The translations under genes and the position numbers were made by a program. From an uncultured Collinsella sp. (GTDB taxonomy: Bacteria; Actinomycetota; Coriobacteriia; Coriobacteriales; Coriobacteriaceae): a DNA stretch of 64,000 nt. The notes under the pieces were generated by a model, which saw nothing but the letters and a program-made list of their open reading frames with translations, did no database searches and was not told where the DNA came from. Location: NCBI GenBank assembly GCA_938005465.1, contig CALLNU010000010.1:28002-92001 (forward strand), given 5' to 3'. Shown here piece by piece: positions 41,982 to 51,556 of this stretch. Numbering within the stretch: the first letter of the stretch is position 1; each line of letters opens with the position of its first letter.

Positions 41982-44900
41982 ATTCGGAACGCAGAGCTTC
42001 CACAGGATCCTTTTTGGATGCACTACGGGCAGGCAGCAGGCCGGCAACGACCGTCAGCAACACAGAAATTGCAATGAGCATCAGCGCATCCTGCACGGGC
42101 AGGCTCATCAGATTGGGTACCTGCTTAGCCGCAAGCGCCCAGGCATTGACCGGAAAGCTCACGGCCACCACGACAACAATGGCAAAGACGCCGGCAATGA
42201 GACCTTCGATAAAGGTCTCGGCATTGAATACGTTGGCCACGTTGCGCTTTGACGCGCCGATCGCACGCAGGATGCCAATCTCCTTTTTGCGCTCCAGCAC
42301 GCTGATGTAGGTGATGATGCCGATCATGATGGAGCTCACCACCAAACTGATACTCACGAATGCGATGAGCACCAAGCTGATGGTGTTCACGATGTCGGTC
42401 ACCGAACCCATGATGATGCCCATGTAGTCGGTGTACGAGATTTCCTGCTCATCATGGCCATCGGCTTTGACCTGCTTGTTGTACGCATCGATGTGATCGA
42501 GTACGCGCTCCTTGGCCTCAAAGTCACGCGGGAAAATCTTGACCGAGATAGGGTCTGCCTCATCCGCATAGCCCAACGTGGTCAGATTGTTGTCGTAGGT
42601 GAGCTTTGACGCCTTGGCATAGCTCATCATGAGCGAGCTCAGGTCCTCGGCGTCCATGTTGAAGTGGATGGCACGAGCAAAGGCGCTCGCATCCACGCGC
42701 ATCGCCCTTGCCAAGTTGGCAAAACTCGAAGACATCTGCATCGCCATCTGGCCCATGAGCCCCGCCGCGCCCGCCTTGAGCTGAGCTGACACCGTTGTCG
42801 CAATCTGCTCGCTAATTGTCTGCATCACCTGATCCATAGCCTGCTGCAGATACGGAGCCAGCTGCTTTTGCACATAGTCGGTCATCGCCTGCTGCAGGCG
42901 CTCGGACAGGGCATCGCCGCCCAGCGCTTTTAGCTGGGCCAGGATTTGCTGGGCCGCGTCATCATTCTCAAGATACGTCGAGAATGCGGCGGCGAGCTTT
43001 GATGCGTCCTTAAGATCTTCGGGCGACAGCGCCTTAAGCTGATCAGACTGCAAAAAGCCCTCAAACAGCTGGTTGGCAAGCGTTCCCACCTGCTGCATTT
43101 GCTCGGGCGTGAGCTCCAGGCCGTCGAAGATGCCCGAGAAATCTGGGGTCGGCGCTTTGGCCATGATGTCACTAAAGTCGATATCCTTACCTACGCCCGA
43201 AAGGTCAATATCCAACCCGGACAAGTCAAGACCCGACAGGTCCATACCGCCGGCAGCACCCGAGAGCGCAGACGTATCGAACGAGAACGCGCTCTTCAGT
43301 GCCGCCTCGTCCACGCTGAACATGCTACCCAAATCAACGCCTTGCTTGGCCTCGCCTTGCAACTCATCGAAGGTTTTGCCCGTAAAGACATCCGTCTCGG
43401 GGTGGGCAAGCTGCTCCTGCACGATCTGAGAATCGGCAGCGCGCTCCATAAGCTGGCGAGTCAGCGCATGCGTATAGGCAATGCCCGGGGACAATGCGCT
43501 CGCGTTAGCCGTCTCGTTGGGTCGTACCACGCCCACAATGCGCACGTCGATACCGTCAGCAACCTTGGCCGTCATAAAGTCGGCATCGCCGGACATGTCA
43601 GTCCACATGCCGGTCTCTTCGTTTTTGCGATAGGCATCGGCCGGCGACAACACCTTAAACGTCGTGGACAGCGCATCGTCGTAGGTAAAGTCGGCGCCGG
43701 TCTCGGGCGTCTCGACCTTGCCGTCGGCCGTCATAGCACTGTTAACCAGGTCGTTGAGCTCATCGATATCCAGCGCACCGATGCTGTAAAGCGTGTAGTC
43801 GCCCACCGTGCCACGGCTCGAAAGCACCATCACGGCTTCGTTGGCGGACGTAGGCCAATGCCCCGCCACGACATCGTATTGGTTGTCGAGCAGGTTCTGG
43901 TCGTCAATCATCTCGTTAAAGACCGAGGTTCCCATGGATTCCATGCTCACCGTTGCCGCCGAGCTCGCGCCTCCGCTCATGGCCTCGGTCATAGCGTTGG
44001 GCACCAGCCGGACAGGCTTCTCATCGCCCTTGCCGGCACGATAGACAACCGGCGTCACGCCGTAGCCGTACTGGATGGCGTTGACCTCTTTGTCGATACC
44101 GTCGCCGCCGCCGTCAAGCCATGCCTTAAAGCTCGTCATATCGTTAGATTTAACACTTGCGAACATATCCTTTACGGCTGTGACCACGGGAATCTTATCG
44201 GTTCCCTTAGCCTTGCCACCGGTAGCGTCATCGGACGAGCCCTCGCCCTTGGACGTATCGTCATCCGTGGCCCCCTGTCCGCCCATCATGGACGACAGGT
44301 CGTAATCTTGTTTGGAAATCGTAAGCGGGTAGCTTGAGAGCGTGTCCTCCTCGACCTTTTTGATGTAGCCGTTTACGCCGTTGGAGAGTGCCAGGATCGC
44401 TGCGATACCGATAATGCCAATCGAACCTGCAAAGGCCGTCATGGCCGTACGGCCCTTCTTGGTCATGAGGTTTCGGGCAGAAAGCCCCAGGGCCGTCACA
44501 AAGCTCATCGAAGTTTTGCGCGTGGGCTTGGCCTCGCGGCGCGTGGCCTCGGTAACATCAAAGGGATCGGAATCGTCGGTGATCTTACCGTCCGCCAGGG
44601 TGACGATGCGCGTGGCGTACCTGTATGCCAACTCGGGATTGTGCGTGACCATGATGACCAAACGGTCGCGCGCAACGTCCTTGAGCAAATCCATGACCTG
44701 TACGGATGTCGTCGAGTCCAAGGCGCCGGTCGGCTCGTCGGCCAGCACAATCTCGGGATCGTTGATCAAGGCGCGGGCAATGGCCACGCGCTGCATCTGG
44801 CCGCCCGAAAGCTGGCTCGGACGCTTGTTAACGTGCTCGCCCAGGCCGACTTTCTCCAACGCCTCGCGCGCACGCTGGCGGCGCTCGGCATGTCCCACGC

Positions 44901-45234
44901 CAGTGAGCGTGAGCGCCAGCTCCACGTTTTCCAAAATGGTCTGATGCGGAATGAGGTTATAGCTTTGGAACACAAAGCCGATGCGGTTGTTGCGATAGGC
45001 ATCCCAATCGCGATTGTGAAAGTCCTTGGTCGAAATACCGTCGATTAGCAGGTCGCCGGAATCGAAATGATCGAGTCCACCGATAACGTTGAGCATCGTA
45101 GTTTTGCCCGAGCCCGAGGGACCCAGAATGGCCACGAACTCGTTATCGCGAAAAGACAGGCTTACGTTGTCGAGCGCCACCTGCATAAACGACTGCGTAA
45201 CGTACCTTTTGCAAATACCCTTGAGCTCCAACAT
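41980..45234 (-). CDS. Fused ABC transporter: MacB-type ATPase plus FtsX-like permease
   Basis: A 1084-residue protein. The start at 45234 (MLELKGICKRYVTQSF) has a GAGAGG site upstream. Residues 1-230 are a MacB/LolD-type ATPase (Walker A GPSGSGKTT, signature LSGGQMQR, Walker B VLADEPTGALD). A span near residue 275 begins the permease part; about 600 extracytoplasmic residues follow, with a low-complexity stretch (repeats of DLSGLD) and long amphipathic helices. Three C-terminal spans form the FtsX domain (FVSISLVVSSIMIGIITYI and ERKKEIGILRAIGASKRNV). Such fusions serve peptide or lipoprotein export or envelope sensing; the substrate is unknown. Confidence 0.9.
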   Translation of the reverse strand: MLELKGICKRYVTQSFMQVALDNVSLSFRDNEFVAILGPSGSGKTTMLNVIGGLDHFDSGDLLIDGISTKDFHNRDWDAYRNNRIGFVFQSYNLIPHQTILENVELALTLTGVGHAERRQRAREALEKVGLGEHVNKRPSQLSGGQMQRVAIARALINDPEIVLADEPTGALDSTTSVQVMDLLKDVARDRLVIMVTHNPELAYRYATRIVTLADGKITDDSDPFDVTEATRREAKPTRKTSMSFVTALGLSARNLMTKKGRTAMTAFAGSIGIIGIAAILALSNGVNGYIKKVEEDTLSSYPLTISKQDYDLSSMMGGQGATDDDTSKGEGSSDDATGGKAKGTDKIPVVTAVKDMFASVKSNDMTSFKAWLDGGGDGIDKEVNAIQYGYGVTPVVYRAGKGDEKPVRLVPNAMTEAMSGGASSAATVSMESMGTSVFNEMIDDQNLLDNQYDVVAGHWPTSANEAVMVLSSRGTVGDYTLYSIGALDIDELNDLVNSAMTADGKVETPETGADFTYDDALSTTFKVLSPADAYRKNEETGMWTDMSGDADFMTAKVADGIDVRIVGVVRPNETANASALSPGIAYTHALTRQLMERAADSQIVQEQLAHPETDVFTGKTFDELQGEAKQGVDLGSMFSVDEAALKSAFSFDTSALSGAAGGMDLSGLDLSGLDIDLSGVGKDIDFSDIMAKAPTPDFSGIFDGLELTPEQMQQVGTLANQLFEGFLQSDQLKALSPEDLKDASKLAAAFSTYLENDDAAQQILAQLKALGGDALSERLQQAMTDYVQKQLAPYLQQAMDQVMQTISEQIATTVSAQLKAGAAGLMGQMAMQMSSSFANLARAMRVDASAFARAIHFNMDAEDLSSLMMSYAKASKLTYDNNLTTLGYADEADPISVKIFPRDFEAKERVLDHIDAYNKQVKADGHDEQEISYTDYMGIIMGSVTDIVNTISLVLIAFVSISLVVSSIMIGIITYISVLERKKEIGILRAIGASKRNVANVFNAETFIEGLIAGVFAIVVVVAVSFPVNAWALAAKQVPNLMSLPVQDALMLIAISVLLTVVAGLLPARSASKKDPVEALRSE

Positions 45235-45387
45235 GGACGGCAACCTCTCCCACGCGGGCACACTTGCCCGCTCTCCCCCGCCGTTCGTATTCGACGCGTT
45301 TGTCCTACTCTATCCCCATTTTTTGCCGGAACCAGTGAGGAATGTAACGAACCGCGCCAAAAAACGAACGTGACGGCGCCTAAAAGA

Positions 45388-45409
45388 AGAGGCCCCGAGC
45401 GGGACCTCT
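45388..45409 (-). terminator. Hairpin terminator after the TlpA-like gene
   Basis: On the minus strand AGAGGTCCC and GGGGCCTCT pair with one wobble, followed by TCTTTTA. It lies 80 bases after the TlpA-like stop. Nothing else is visible in 45235-45488. Confidence 0.6.
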
Positions 45410-45488
45410 ATATGGTGGAGATTATCTTGAAAGGCAGCAGACTACTCCGCACAGCGGCGCACGATCCTCGCCATGCTTTACGCGTTTT

Positions 45489-46460
45489 TTACTGCTCGCT
45501 ATTCGCAATCGCCTGGTCGATAAGCTTGTCGAGTGCTGCGCGCTGCTCGGCGGAGCTGATGGCTCCCACGATTGGATCCCCTACGATGTTGCCGTTCTGA
45601 TCGATGACATACGTTGTCGGGAACGAGAACAAATTTGACGTGAACTTACCGGCCTCGCTATCCGACTTGAACCAGATGTTCTTATATGTCACGCCCTTCT
45701 TGCTCAGCACGTCCTTGGCATCTGCGATCTCGCCCTTGTTGCCATCGAGCGTAAAGGAATTGACGCCCACGACCTGGCCGCCCTTCTCGGCAAGCTCCTG
45801 ATTCAGCTTCTCAAGATCGCCCAGCTCGCCCACGCACGGCTTGCAAGTAGTGAACCAGAAGTTCATGACGGTGACCTTGTTCTTAGAGAACAGCTCGTCG
45901 CTGTTCACGTCGTTGCCATCCAGGTCTTTGCCCGTAAAGCTGGGGAACTTCGTCGCCTCGCTCGAAGCATTGGCACCAGCCGTCATGCCAGCGGTCGAAG
46001 CGTCGACGCTCTCGCCTGCGCTCGGCGTGCTTCCACAGCCGGGGAACTCCTTCTCCAAGCTCTCGAGCTTGTCCTCGATCTCCTTGATCTGCTGCGCACC
46101 AGCCTTGAGCGTCTTAAGCTCATCCGCCGTAAACTCATCCTTAGCGCCGTCGATGGTCTTGAGCAGGAAATCGCCGTAATTGCTGCCATCCTCAATCATT
46201 GCCGAGTCTTTATTTGCTGCATTGAATACCTTTTCCCACAGCGCGTTATCACTCGAAAAGATCTCGTTCTCCTTCTGCATGAGCTTCGCATACAGCTCGG
46301 CGGCCTCGTCGGCATTGGCCGGCTTCTGCGCAGTGAGTTCTGCGATCTTAGGATCGGAGCTCGCAGATTCGCTCGCATTGCCACCGGGCGCCGAACATGC
46401 CACAAGGCACAAGGCCAATACCGGCACCATAAACAGGGCCGCAATCTTAGAAAGCTTCAT
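45489..46460 (-). CDS. TlpA-like thioredoxin-fold lipoprotein
   Basis: A 323-residue exported lipoprotein. The N-terminus KIAALFMVPVLALCLVAC gives a lipobox LVAC, so the mature protein starts at Cys and sits on the outer face of the membrane. A helical region (30-165) precedes a TlpA-type thioredoxin domain with the dithiol FTTCKPC and the late FPTTYVIDQNG. The start at 46460 is preferred to 46466 because GGAGGA is then six bases away. It is followed on the same strand, upstream, by the 4Fe-4S membrane protein and the CXXC peptide. Extracytoplasmic disulfide reduction fed by those neighbours is likely. Confidence 0.9.
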   Translation of the reverse strand: MKLSKIAALFMVPVLALCLVACSAPGGNASESASSDPKIAELTAQKPANADEAAELYAKLMQKENEIFSSDNALWEKVFNAANKDSAMIEDGSNYGDFLLKTIDGAKDEFTADELKTLKAGAQQIKEIEDKLESLEKEFPGCGSTPSAGESVDASTAGMTAGANASSEATKFPSFTGKDLDGNDVNSDELFSKNKVTVMNFWFTTCKPCVGELGDLEKLNQELAEKGGQVVGVNSFTLDGNKGEIADAKDVLSKKGVTYKNIWFKSDSEAGKFTSNLFSFPTTYVIDQNGNIVGDPIVGAISSAEQRAALDKLIDQAIANSEQ

Positions 46461-46489
46461 AGTCATTCCTCCGTTTTGTCGAAGCTTGT

Positions 46490-47392
46490 TTACTTTTTAT
46501 CGGCGGTCAAGGGAAGCTTTTCCGCCGACACATCCAGGCCATAGCGATAGCTGATGGCATCGACGGGGCAGGCCCCAATGCACTTTCCGCACCGGATACA
46601 TTCGGCATGATTGGGCGCGCGGACCACATCAACGTCCATCTGACAAACCCTTGAACACTTGCCGCACGAGACGCATTTGCACGCGTCGACCTGAATCCCC
46701 AACAAGGACACCTTATTCATGAGCGCATAGAATGCGCCGAGCGGGCAAATCCATTTGCAGAAGGGGCGATAGAGCAAAACGCTCAGCACTACCACGGCAA
46801 TGAGAACGACAAGTTTCCAAGTAAAGAGCTGTCCCAACGCAGATCGAATGCCGGCATTGGCAATGGCCAGCGGAATGGCGCCCTCGAGCACACCCTGCGG
46901 ACAGATGTACTTACAAAAGAACGGGTCGCCCATGCCCACGTCGTTAACCACCAAGACGGGTAGCAGCACCACGGCAAACAGCAACACGACGTACTTGATG
47001 TACGTGAGCGGCTTGAGCTTTTTTGTCGAAAGCTTTTTGCCGGGAATCTTATGAAGCAGCTCCTGCAGCCAGCCAAACGGGCACAGAAAGCCGCATACAA
47101 AGCGTCCCAGCAGCACGCCGAGCAAAATGAGCGTACCGGTAACATAGTAAGAAAAGTTGAACCTGGATGAACCTACCACCGACTGGAACGACCCGATGGG
47201 GCACGCACCCGATGCCGCGGGGCACGAATAGCAATTAAGTCCAGGTACGCAGGCTGTTTTTCCCGCGCCCTGATAGATGCCGCCTTTGGCAAAGTTTGGC
47301 AGGTGAATGTTGGTGACGAGCGTCGCCGCCGCCTGAATGAATCCGCGAAATCGAGCCAAAACATGCGACGCAGTGTTTTCTCTTTTATCCAA
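46490..47392 (-). CDS. NapH/CcdA-like 4Fe-4S membrane protein
   Basis: The protein has about five membrane spans, a periplasmic-side CVPGLNCYSCPAASGACPIG cysteine cluster, the CGFLCPFG and CKWICPLG motifs of the NapH/PceC/NosR family, and two C-terminal ferredoxin clusters (CKCVSCGKCSRVCQ and CIRCGKCIGACP). The frame is open further upstream, but TTG at 47392 is preferred: GGAG lies ten bases upstream and this start overlaps the stop of the CXXC peptide. It likely passes electrons across the membrane to the TlpA-like protein. Confidence 0.87.
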   Translation of the reverse strand: MDKRENTASHVLARFRGFIQAAATLVTNIHLPNFAKGGIYQGAGKTACVPGLNCYSCPAASGACPIGSFQSVVGSSRFNFSYYVTGTLILLGVLLGRFVCGFLCPFGWLQELLHKIPGKKLSTKKLKPLTYIKYVVLLFAVVLLPVLVVNDVGMGDPFFCKYICPQGVLEGAIPLAIANAGIRSALGQLFTWKLVVLIAVVVLSVLLYRPFCKWICPLGAFYALMNKVSLLGIQVDACKCVSCGKCSRVCQMDVDVVRAPNHAECIRCGKCIGACPVDAISYRYGLDVSAEKLPLTADKK

Positions 47393-47531
47393 TTCCGATA
47401 CACTCCAAGCACAGCCTAATCGCTTTGGCCAGCACGGCATCTGCCTCGCCACGCATAACGCCAAAGCACACCATGGCAATTCCGACGATCAACAAAGCGA
47501 CCTGTACCACGGGTTTTACCGCTTTGAACAA
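47385..47531 (-). CDS. CD1871A-family CXXC motif-containing small membrane protein
   Basis: A 48-residue protein from TTG 47531 (AAAGGAG eight bases upstream; GTG 47540 is too close to that site). One span (VVQVALLIVGIAMVCFGVM) is followed by RGEADAVLAKAIRLCLECIG, the family signature with its CxxC pair (CLEC). Its TAA overlaps the TTG start of the 4Fe-4S gene, implying coupling. The family is always found beside NapH-like iron-sulfur membrane proteins; its biochemical role is not settled. Confidence 0.8.
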   Translation of the reverse strand: MFKAVKPVVQVALLIVGIAMVCFGVMRGEADAVLAKAIRLCLECIGIG

Positions 47532-47621
47532 CCTGACCACTCCTTTCGTTACGCGACCATTGGACCATATCGGCTATAAAATCCGTGTTAAGCGCGATTT
47601 GAAATGTGCAAGGAGACTGTT

Positions 47622-48296
47622 ATGCGTATTTTGATCGTCGAGGACGAGCGGGCGCTGTGCGACGCAATCGCGCGCAGCTTGCGAAACTTGGCGTACAGCG
47701 TCGACTGCTGCCACGACGGGCAGGAGGCGCTCGACCTGCTGGGCGTCGAAGTCTTTGACCTCGTGGTACTCGACCTCAACCTTCCCCGTATCGACGGCAT
47801 GACCGTGCTTAGGGAACTTAGGAAAACCGACTGCGAGACCAAAGTGCTGATTCTGTCCGCGCGTGGCGAAGTATCCGATAAAGTCGCCGGACTCGATGCC
47901 GGCGCCAACGATTACCTCACCAAGCCGTTTCATCTGGACGAACTTGCGGCAAGGATCCGCAGCCTCACCCTCAGACGCTTCGCACAAAGCGACATAGTAT
48001 TAACCTGTGGAAAGCTCCGCTTTGACACCAAGGCGCGCATCGCTTCCGTGGACAGCGAGGCCTTATCTCTTACGCGCAAGGAAACGGGAATCTTGGAATA
48101 CCTGATGCTTAATCAGGGGCGTCCGGTAAGTCAAGAGGAGCTTATCGAACACGTTTGGGATAGCAGCGTGAACAGCTTTAGCAACGCAACCCGCGTTCAT
48201 ATCTCGTCACTCCGCAAAAAGCTACGCAGCGCTTTGGGATACGACCCGATTCGCAATCGGATTGGAGAGGGCTACGTTATGGAGGATAGCGAATGA
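47622..48296 (+). CDS. OmpR-family response regulator
   Basis: A 224-residue regulator starting MRILIVEDERALCDAI. The receiver domain has the acidic pocket (EDE), the phosphorylated Asp in VVLDLNLP, and Lys in TKPF. The C-terminal winged helix (LTRKETGILEYLMLNQGRPV to RVHISSLRKKL) is the OmpR type. AGGAGA precedes the ATG. It overlaps the histidine kinase gene by four bases and is divergent from the redox cluster, which is the likely target. Confidence 0.95.
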   Translation: MRILIVEDERALCDAIARSLRNLAYSVDCCHDGQEALDLLGVEVFDLVVLDLNLPRIDGMTVLRELRKTDCETKVLILSARGEVSDKVAGLDAGANDYLTKPFHLDELAARIRSLTLRRFAQSDIVLTCGKLRFDTKARIASVDSEALSLTRKETGILEYLMLNQGRPVSQEELIEHVWDSSVNSFSNATRVHISSLRKKLRSALGYDPIRNRIGEGYVMEDSE

Positions 48297-49432
48297 AAAG
48301 GCTTTCCCTTCAATGGCGCATAACGATTATGACGGCACTGCTCACGTGTGCGGCATGCGTGCTGACGAACTGCCTGGTCGGCTATACGGGCATGCGCTAC
48401 ATGGATGCCATCGGCAGTAACATCTCGGCCTTTAACGCAACCGGCGAAGATTCGCCCCAGGCGTTCGACCCGACGAAAGCGGTCCCCGATGACAGGGTCA
48501 CGATCGTCGTAAACGACGCACAAGAGTCTTTTGGCACGACAACCTGGTGTATCACGGCTGGAATCACACTCCTTGGCGGCGTGTTGGCATACTTTGTGAG
48601 CGGCCATGCACTCAAACCGCTACGGGCTTTTGCAGCCCAGGTTGAGCGCGTGCAGCCTGACAACCTAAGCGAAATCAGACTCAGTGAAGATGTGCCCACC
48701 GAGCTACAACGATGCAGCGCCTCTTTCAACGACATGATCGCCCGTCTTGGCGAAGGGTTCTCTGCACAGCGTCAGTTTACCGGCAACGCCGCGCACGAGT
48801 TGCGCACCCCGCTCGCCCTTATGCAAGCACAGATTGAACTATTCATCTCCGAGCACTCCGGTTTGCAACCCGAAACAGCCGAGCTGCTCGGCCTGCTACA
48901 AGAACAAACCGAGCGCATGTCTCGAATGACCAAGGTATTGCTTGAGATGAGTGAGCTCCGCAGCGTTCCTTGCGAGGACGATGTTGAACTCGGTCCCTTG
49001 TCCGAAGAGGTCCTCACTGACCTTGCGCCACTTGCCGAAAATAGGAGCATAGCCCTCAACTGTGCTGGAGACGCTTTAGTAATCGGAAGCGACACGCTCC
49101 TCTATCGGTTGCTGTTCAACCTGGCCGAAAACGCCATCCGTTACAGTCGCTCCGGCTCGACTGTCAATGTCTCCATCAGCGACAGCGACAGCCACGTGCT
49201 CCTGCGAGTCAAAGATGAGGGCCCGGGAATACCCAAGCAGTACCGAGAGAGCATCTTCCAGCCGTTCTTTCGTCTAGACAAATCCCGCAGCAGGGCATAC
49301 GGCGGCGCAGGACTCGGGCTAGCGCTTGTTTGGGAGATTGCAGCACTTCACGGTGGCACGGTAGAGGTCGAAACAAGTTCCGAGAACGGGACCACCATGC
49401 TCGTGACCCTCTCAAAGGGGGCCACCACGTGA
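48293..49432 (+). CDS. Membrane sensor histidine kinase
   Basis: A 379-residue kinase with two spans (ITIMTALLTCAACVLTNCLV near the N-terminus and TWCITAGITLLGGVLAYFV near 90), a short extracytoplasmic part of about 60 residues, a HAMP-like linker, the phospho-acceptor His in FTGNAAHELRTPLAL, and an ATPase domain with the N box (NLAENAIRYS), G1 (DEGPGIP) and G2 (GGAGLGLAL) motifs. It is coupled to the response regulator through ATGA. The arginase remnant begins in the same frame directly after its stop. Confidence 0.95.
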   Translation: MKRLSLQWRITIMTALLTCAACVLTNCLVGYTGMRYMDAIGSNISAFNATGEDSPQAFDPTKAVPDDRVTIVVNDAQESFGTTTWCITAGITLLGGVLAYFVSGHALKPLRAFAAQVERVQPDNLSEIRLSEDVPTELQRCSASFNDMIARLGEGFSAQRQFTGNAAHELRTPLALMQAQIELFISEHSGLQPETAELLGLLQEQTERMSRMTKVLLEMSELRSVPCEDDVELGPLSEEVLTDLAPLAENRSIALNCAGDALVIGSDTLLYRLLFNLAENAIRYSRSGSTVNVSISDSDSHVLLRVKDEGPGIPKQYRESIFQPFFRLDKSRSRAYGGAGLGLALVWEIAALHGGTVEVETSSENGTTMLVTLSKGATT

Positions 49433-49934
49433 TCCGACTGTCCAGGGGTCCCACTCGGCATTGCGAAACGCGTCCCAAAACTTGGACATGAGAAATGGGA
49501 GGCAGTTCGCATCTGTGCCGAGGACGAAGTCCTGGCGGGAATTCAGGATGCGCAGAGGAAGCTTACGGCAGAAAACCCCGACAGAGTCGTGACCGTCGGC
49601 GGCAACTGTATGGCGTCGCTTGCCCTCTTCGATTACCTGCACGGGAAATACGAGAACGTTGGAATCGTCTGGATCTATGCGCATCCGGATGTATCCACGC
49701 TGAATGATGGCTACCCCAACGCTCACGCCATGGTACTTGGCAACCTTTTGGAACAGGGTGCACCGCAACTCGTTTCGCGGATGCGGCATCCGGTGTTTAA
49801 GCCGAGCGATGTCCTGCATGTCGGGCTACAGCAGCTCCACGACTATCAGGAAGTTTGCTTAAACAAGCATAGGTGTTGCGGTTTTAGCCGATGTCCTCAT
49901 GGAGGAAAACGACATGCTGGGTCTGTCTGATTAA
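49433..49934 (+). pseudogene. Arginase/ureohydrolase remnant
   Basis: Directly after the kinase stop, in the same frame, runs a coding-like stretch GVPLGIAKRVPKLGHEKWEA... ending VGGNCMASLALFDYL, then IVWIYAHPDVSTLNDGYPNA, as in the metal-site region of arginase-like enzymes (GGDC and DAHPD). It has no start codon of its own, Asn in place of the first metal Asp, and loses similarity after HDYQEVCL. A second frame then reads VLADVLMEENDMLGLSD before TAA 49934, resembling the C-terminal part. The gene is therefore truncated at the start, internally deleted and frameshifted. Confidence 0.7.
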
Positions 49935-50230
49935 AGTCCAACAGTTTCCATGAGGCATCTAGCACGGTAAAAGCTAAAGACCCGGGAGACCCCAAACTGT
50001 CAACCATCTTTACGGGTGCAAGGGAAACGGGCAAGACAGCCCCCTCTCGCTCCTATCCGAAACGGCGCTTGAACACGGCTGGATTGCAGCGAATGTCTCC
50101 GCCATGCCCGGCATGCTCGAAGATATCATCGAGCACACAAAGGAGGCCGCAGGCCGTTACCTCTCGCAGCCCCATACACGCGTGAGCGGAGTTCAAGTTG
50201 GGCAGCGGGGCGGTTTAGCGCGCCAATATA
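49935..50230 (+). pseudogene. AAA ATPase fragment (relative of 5882-6982)
   Basis: The translation reads ...PGDPKLSTIFTGARETGKTA and, after a one-base deletion in a C run near 50040, LSETALEHGWIAANVSAMPG then MLEDIIEHTKEAAGRYL. This aligns with ELTSIFSGARGTGKT...SHGWIAVKTTALPGMLEEI of the intact gene. Only about 95 codons remain; the 3' part is lost by about 50230. The remainder of 50231-50460 shows no gene. Confidence 0.75.
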
Positions 50231-50460
50231 ATCAAATCGTGCACTTCCATAGCCTCTCGTCTACGTGGTGTACCGTCGTCTCCCCTTTTATCAGAGTTGG
50301 GCGATTTCAGGCACCCGAGCTGAACTCAAATTGAACTCAACGATGCCTTATCGGTCGAGGGCGTCCTAGCGAGAATATACAGAGGCGCACATTTCGCAGG
50401 GAACCTCCCATTCGTTATCATATCGGGATGCTCTGTCAAGGCAGCGTCAATGCGTTCGAC

Positions 50461-51144
50461 CTACACCTTCTCGCTTTTCGAGGCCTCGTCTGCAGGACCA
50501 TCGGAATCGATACGGAATCGATCGGCATACCATTCATCCGAAGCAATCACCTTATGGAGCATCTGGAGATGCAGGTCGACATAGTGGCAGAACGCCTTGC
50601 CGCATTCCACGAGAGGCGCATTGTTTCTCTCGTTGGGCTCGGCTCCAAAATTAAACTCGACCTCATAGCCCTCCCCAGGCACACCCATGCTCGGCAGAAC
50701 ATCAATGGAGAAGTGGACGAATCCAGACGTCACCTTGTATACATCTTTTTCCTTTGGATCGAACTTCTCGAGTAAGTCTTGAAGTCTTCCATCGGACATC
50801 TTCTCACCCGAGAAATCTTTCAGCTTGTTCACAGGCACACCTTGAAACACCTGCTTGAGAAAGTCATCCTGGTCTTCGGCGGCGAATAATGCGAATGTCC
50901 GCAGGCAGACTCCAACCTGTGCGCGGAGAAGCTGGGCGACGCAAACAAGATTCCTCGACTCGAGCATGGAGATGAATCCGTCTATCAGTCTCATCGCATA
51001 CTCAGAGGAGGATGCCAGATATAGATCCCATTGGGTAAAGTCGCCGTTCATGAAGGGAATCACTGCATTGCGCTCGGCGACTCTCAAGGCACTCAGGCTT
51101 TGTTCTATTTTCTCAGCTTCTTGTTTGAACTGTTCGCTATCCAA
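50461..51144 (-). CDS. Uncharacterised 227-residue cytosolic protein
   Basis: A hydrophilic, mostly helical protein without signal or membrane segments. Its composition (about 50% GC over the gene) is lower than that of its neighbours, suggesting transfer. It shows short helical blocks (LLRAQVGVCLRTFALFAAED, KVTSGFVHFSIDVLP) similar in feel to proteins found near defence genes, but no family is recognised. It lies alone in the debris zone between two pseudogenes and the PadR operon. No function is assigned. Confidence 0.65.
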   Translation of the reverse strand: MDSEQFKQEAEKIEQSLSALRVAERNAVIPFMNGDFTQWDLYLASSSEYAMRLIDGFISMLESRNLVCVAQLLRAQVGVCLRTFALFAAEDQDDFLKQVFQGVPVNKLKDFSGEKMSDGRLQDLLEKFDPKEKDVYKVTSGFVHFSIDVLPSMGVPGEGYEVEFNFGAEPNERNNAPLVECGKAFCHYVDLHLQMLHKVIASDEWYADRFRIDSDGPADEASKSEKV

Positions 51145-51300
51145 AATGCCCCCAAATGCCGGCTTCTCAACAAATCAAAAAAGCAGGAGAGACAGAGATT
51201 AGGTTCCTGCTCCACTGAACCCGCGCTTCCAGTCGAGACACTCCTCCTCGAAGATCTCCCCAGAGTCCCGTCTCTCGCGCCCCTCACGGAACTGTCCATA

Positions 51301-51396
51301 TCAGTGTAGCCAATCCAAGCACAGCCCCACCGCACGGCCCAGTCGCTTCCGGTCCTGCGTGGCCCCATGAAGGCGGAAGGGCGTGGTTGTCGTCAT
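51301..51396 (-). CDS. Very short frame (31 aa), possible remnant
   Basis: ATG 51396 follows a good AGGAGAAAGG site and gives 31 codons (MTTTTPFRLHGATQDRKRLG...). The ribosome binding site argues for a former gene start, but the frame ends quickly and no family is recognised. It may be the 5' end of a broken gene. The remaining bases of 51145-51556 hold nothing else I can support. Confidence 0.3.
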   Translation of the reverse strand: MTTTTPFRLHGATQDRKRLGRAVGLCLDWLH

Positions 51397-51556
51397 CGCG
51401 TTCCTTTCTCCTCATACCTTTTGGGCATGCGTCACGGGCCCCCGCGCGGCGCCGAGAGCGAATCGGCGCAGGCTTGGGGCCAGTTGCGTAGAGGTTGAGG
51501 TTCGGGTTTCGCCGGCTTACGCAGCTTGGCGGGCAGAGCGCCCGGGCTCGCTGCGC

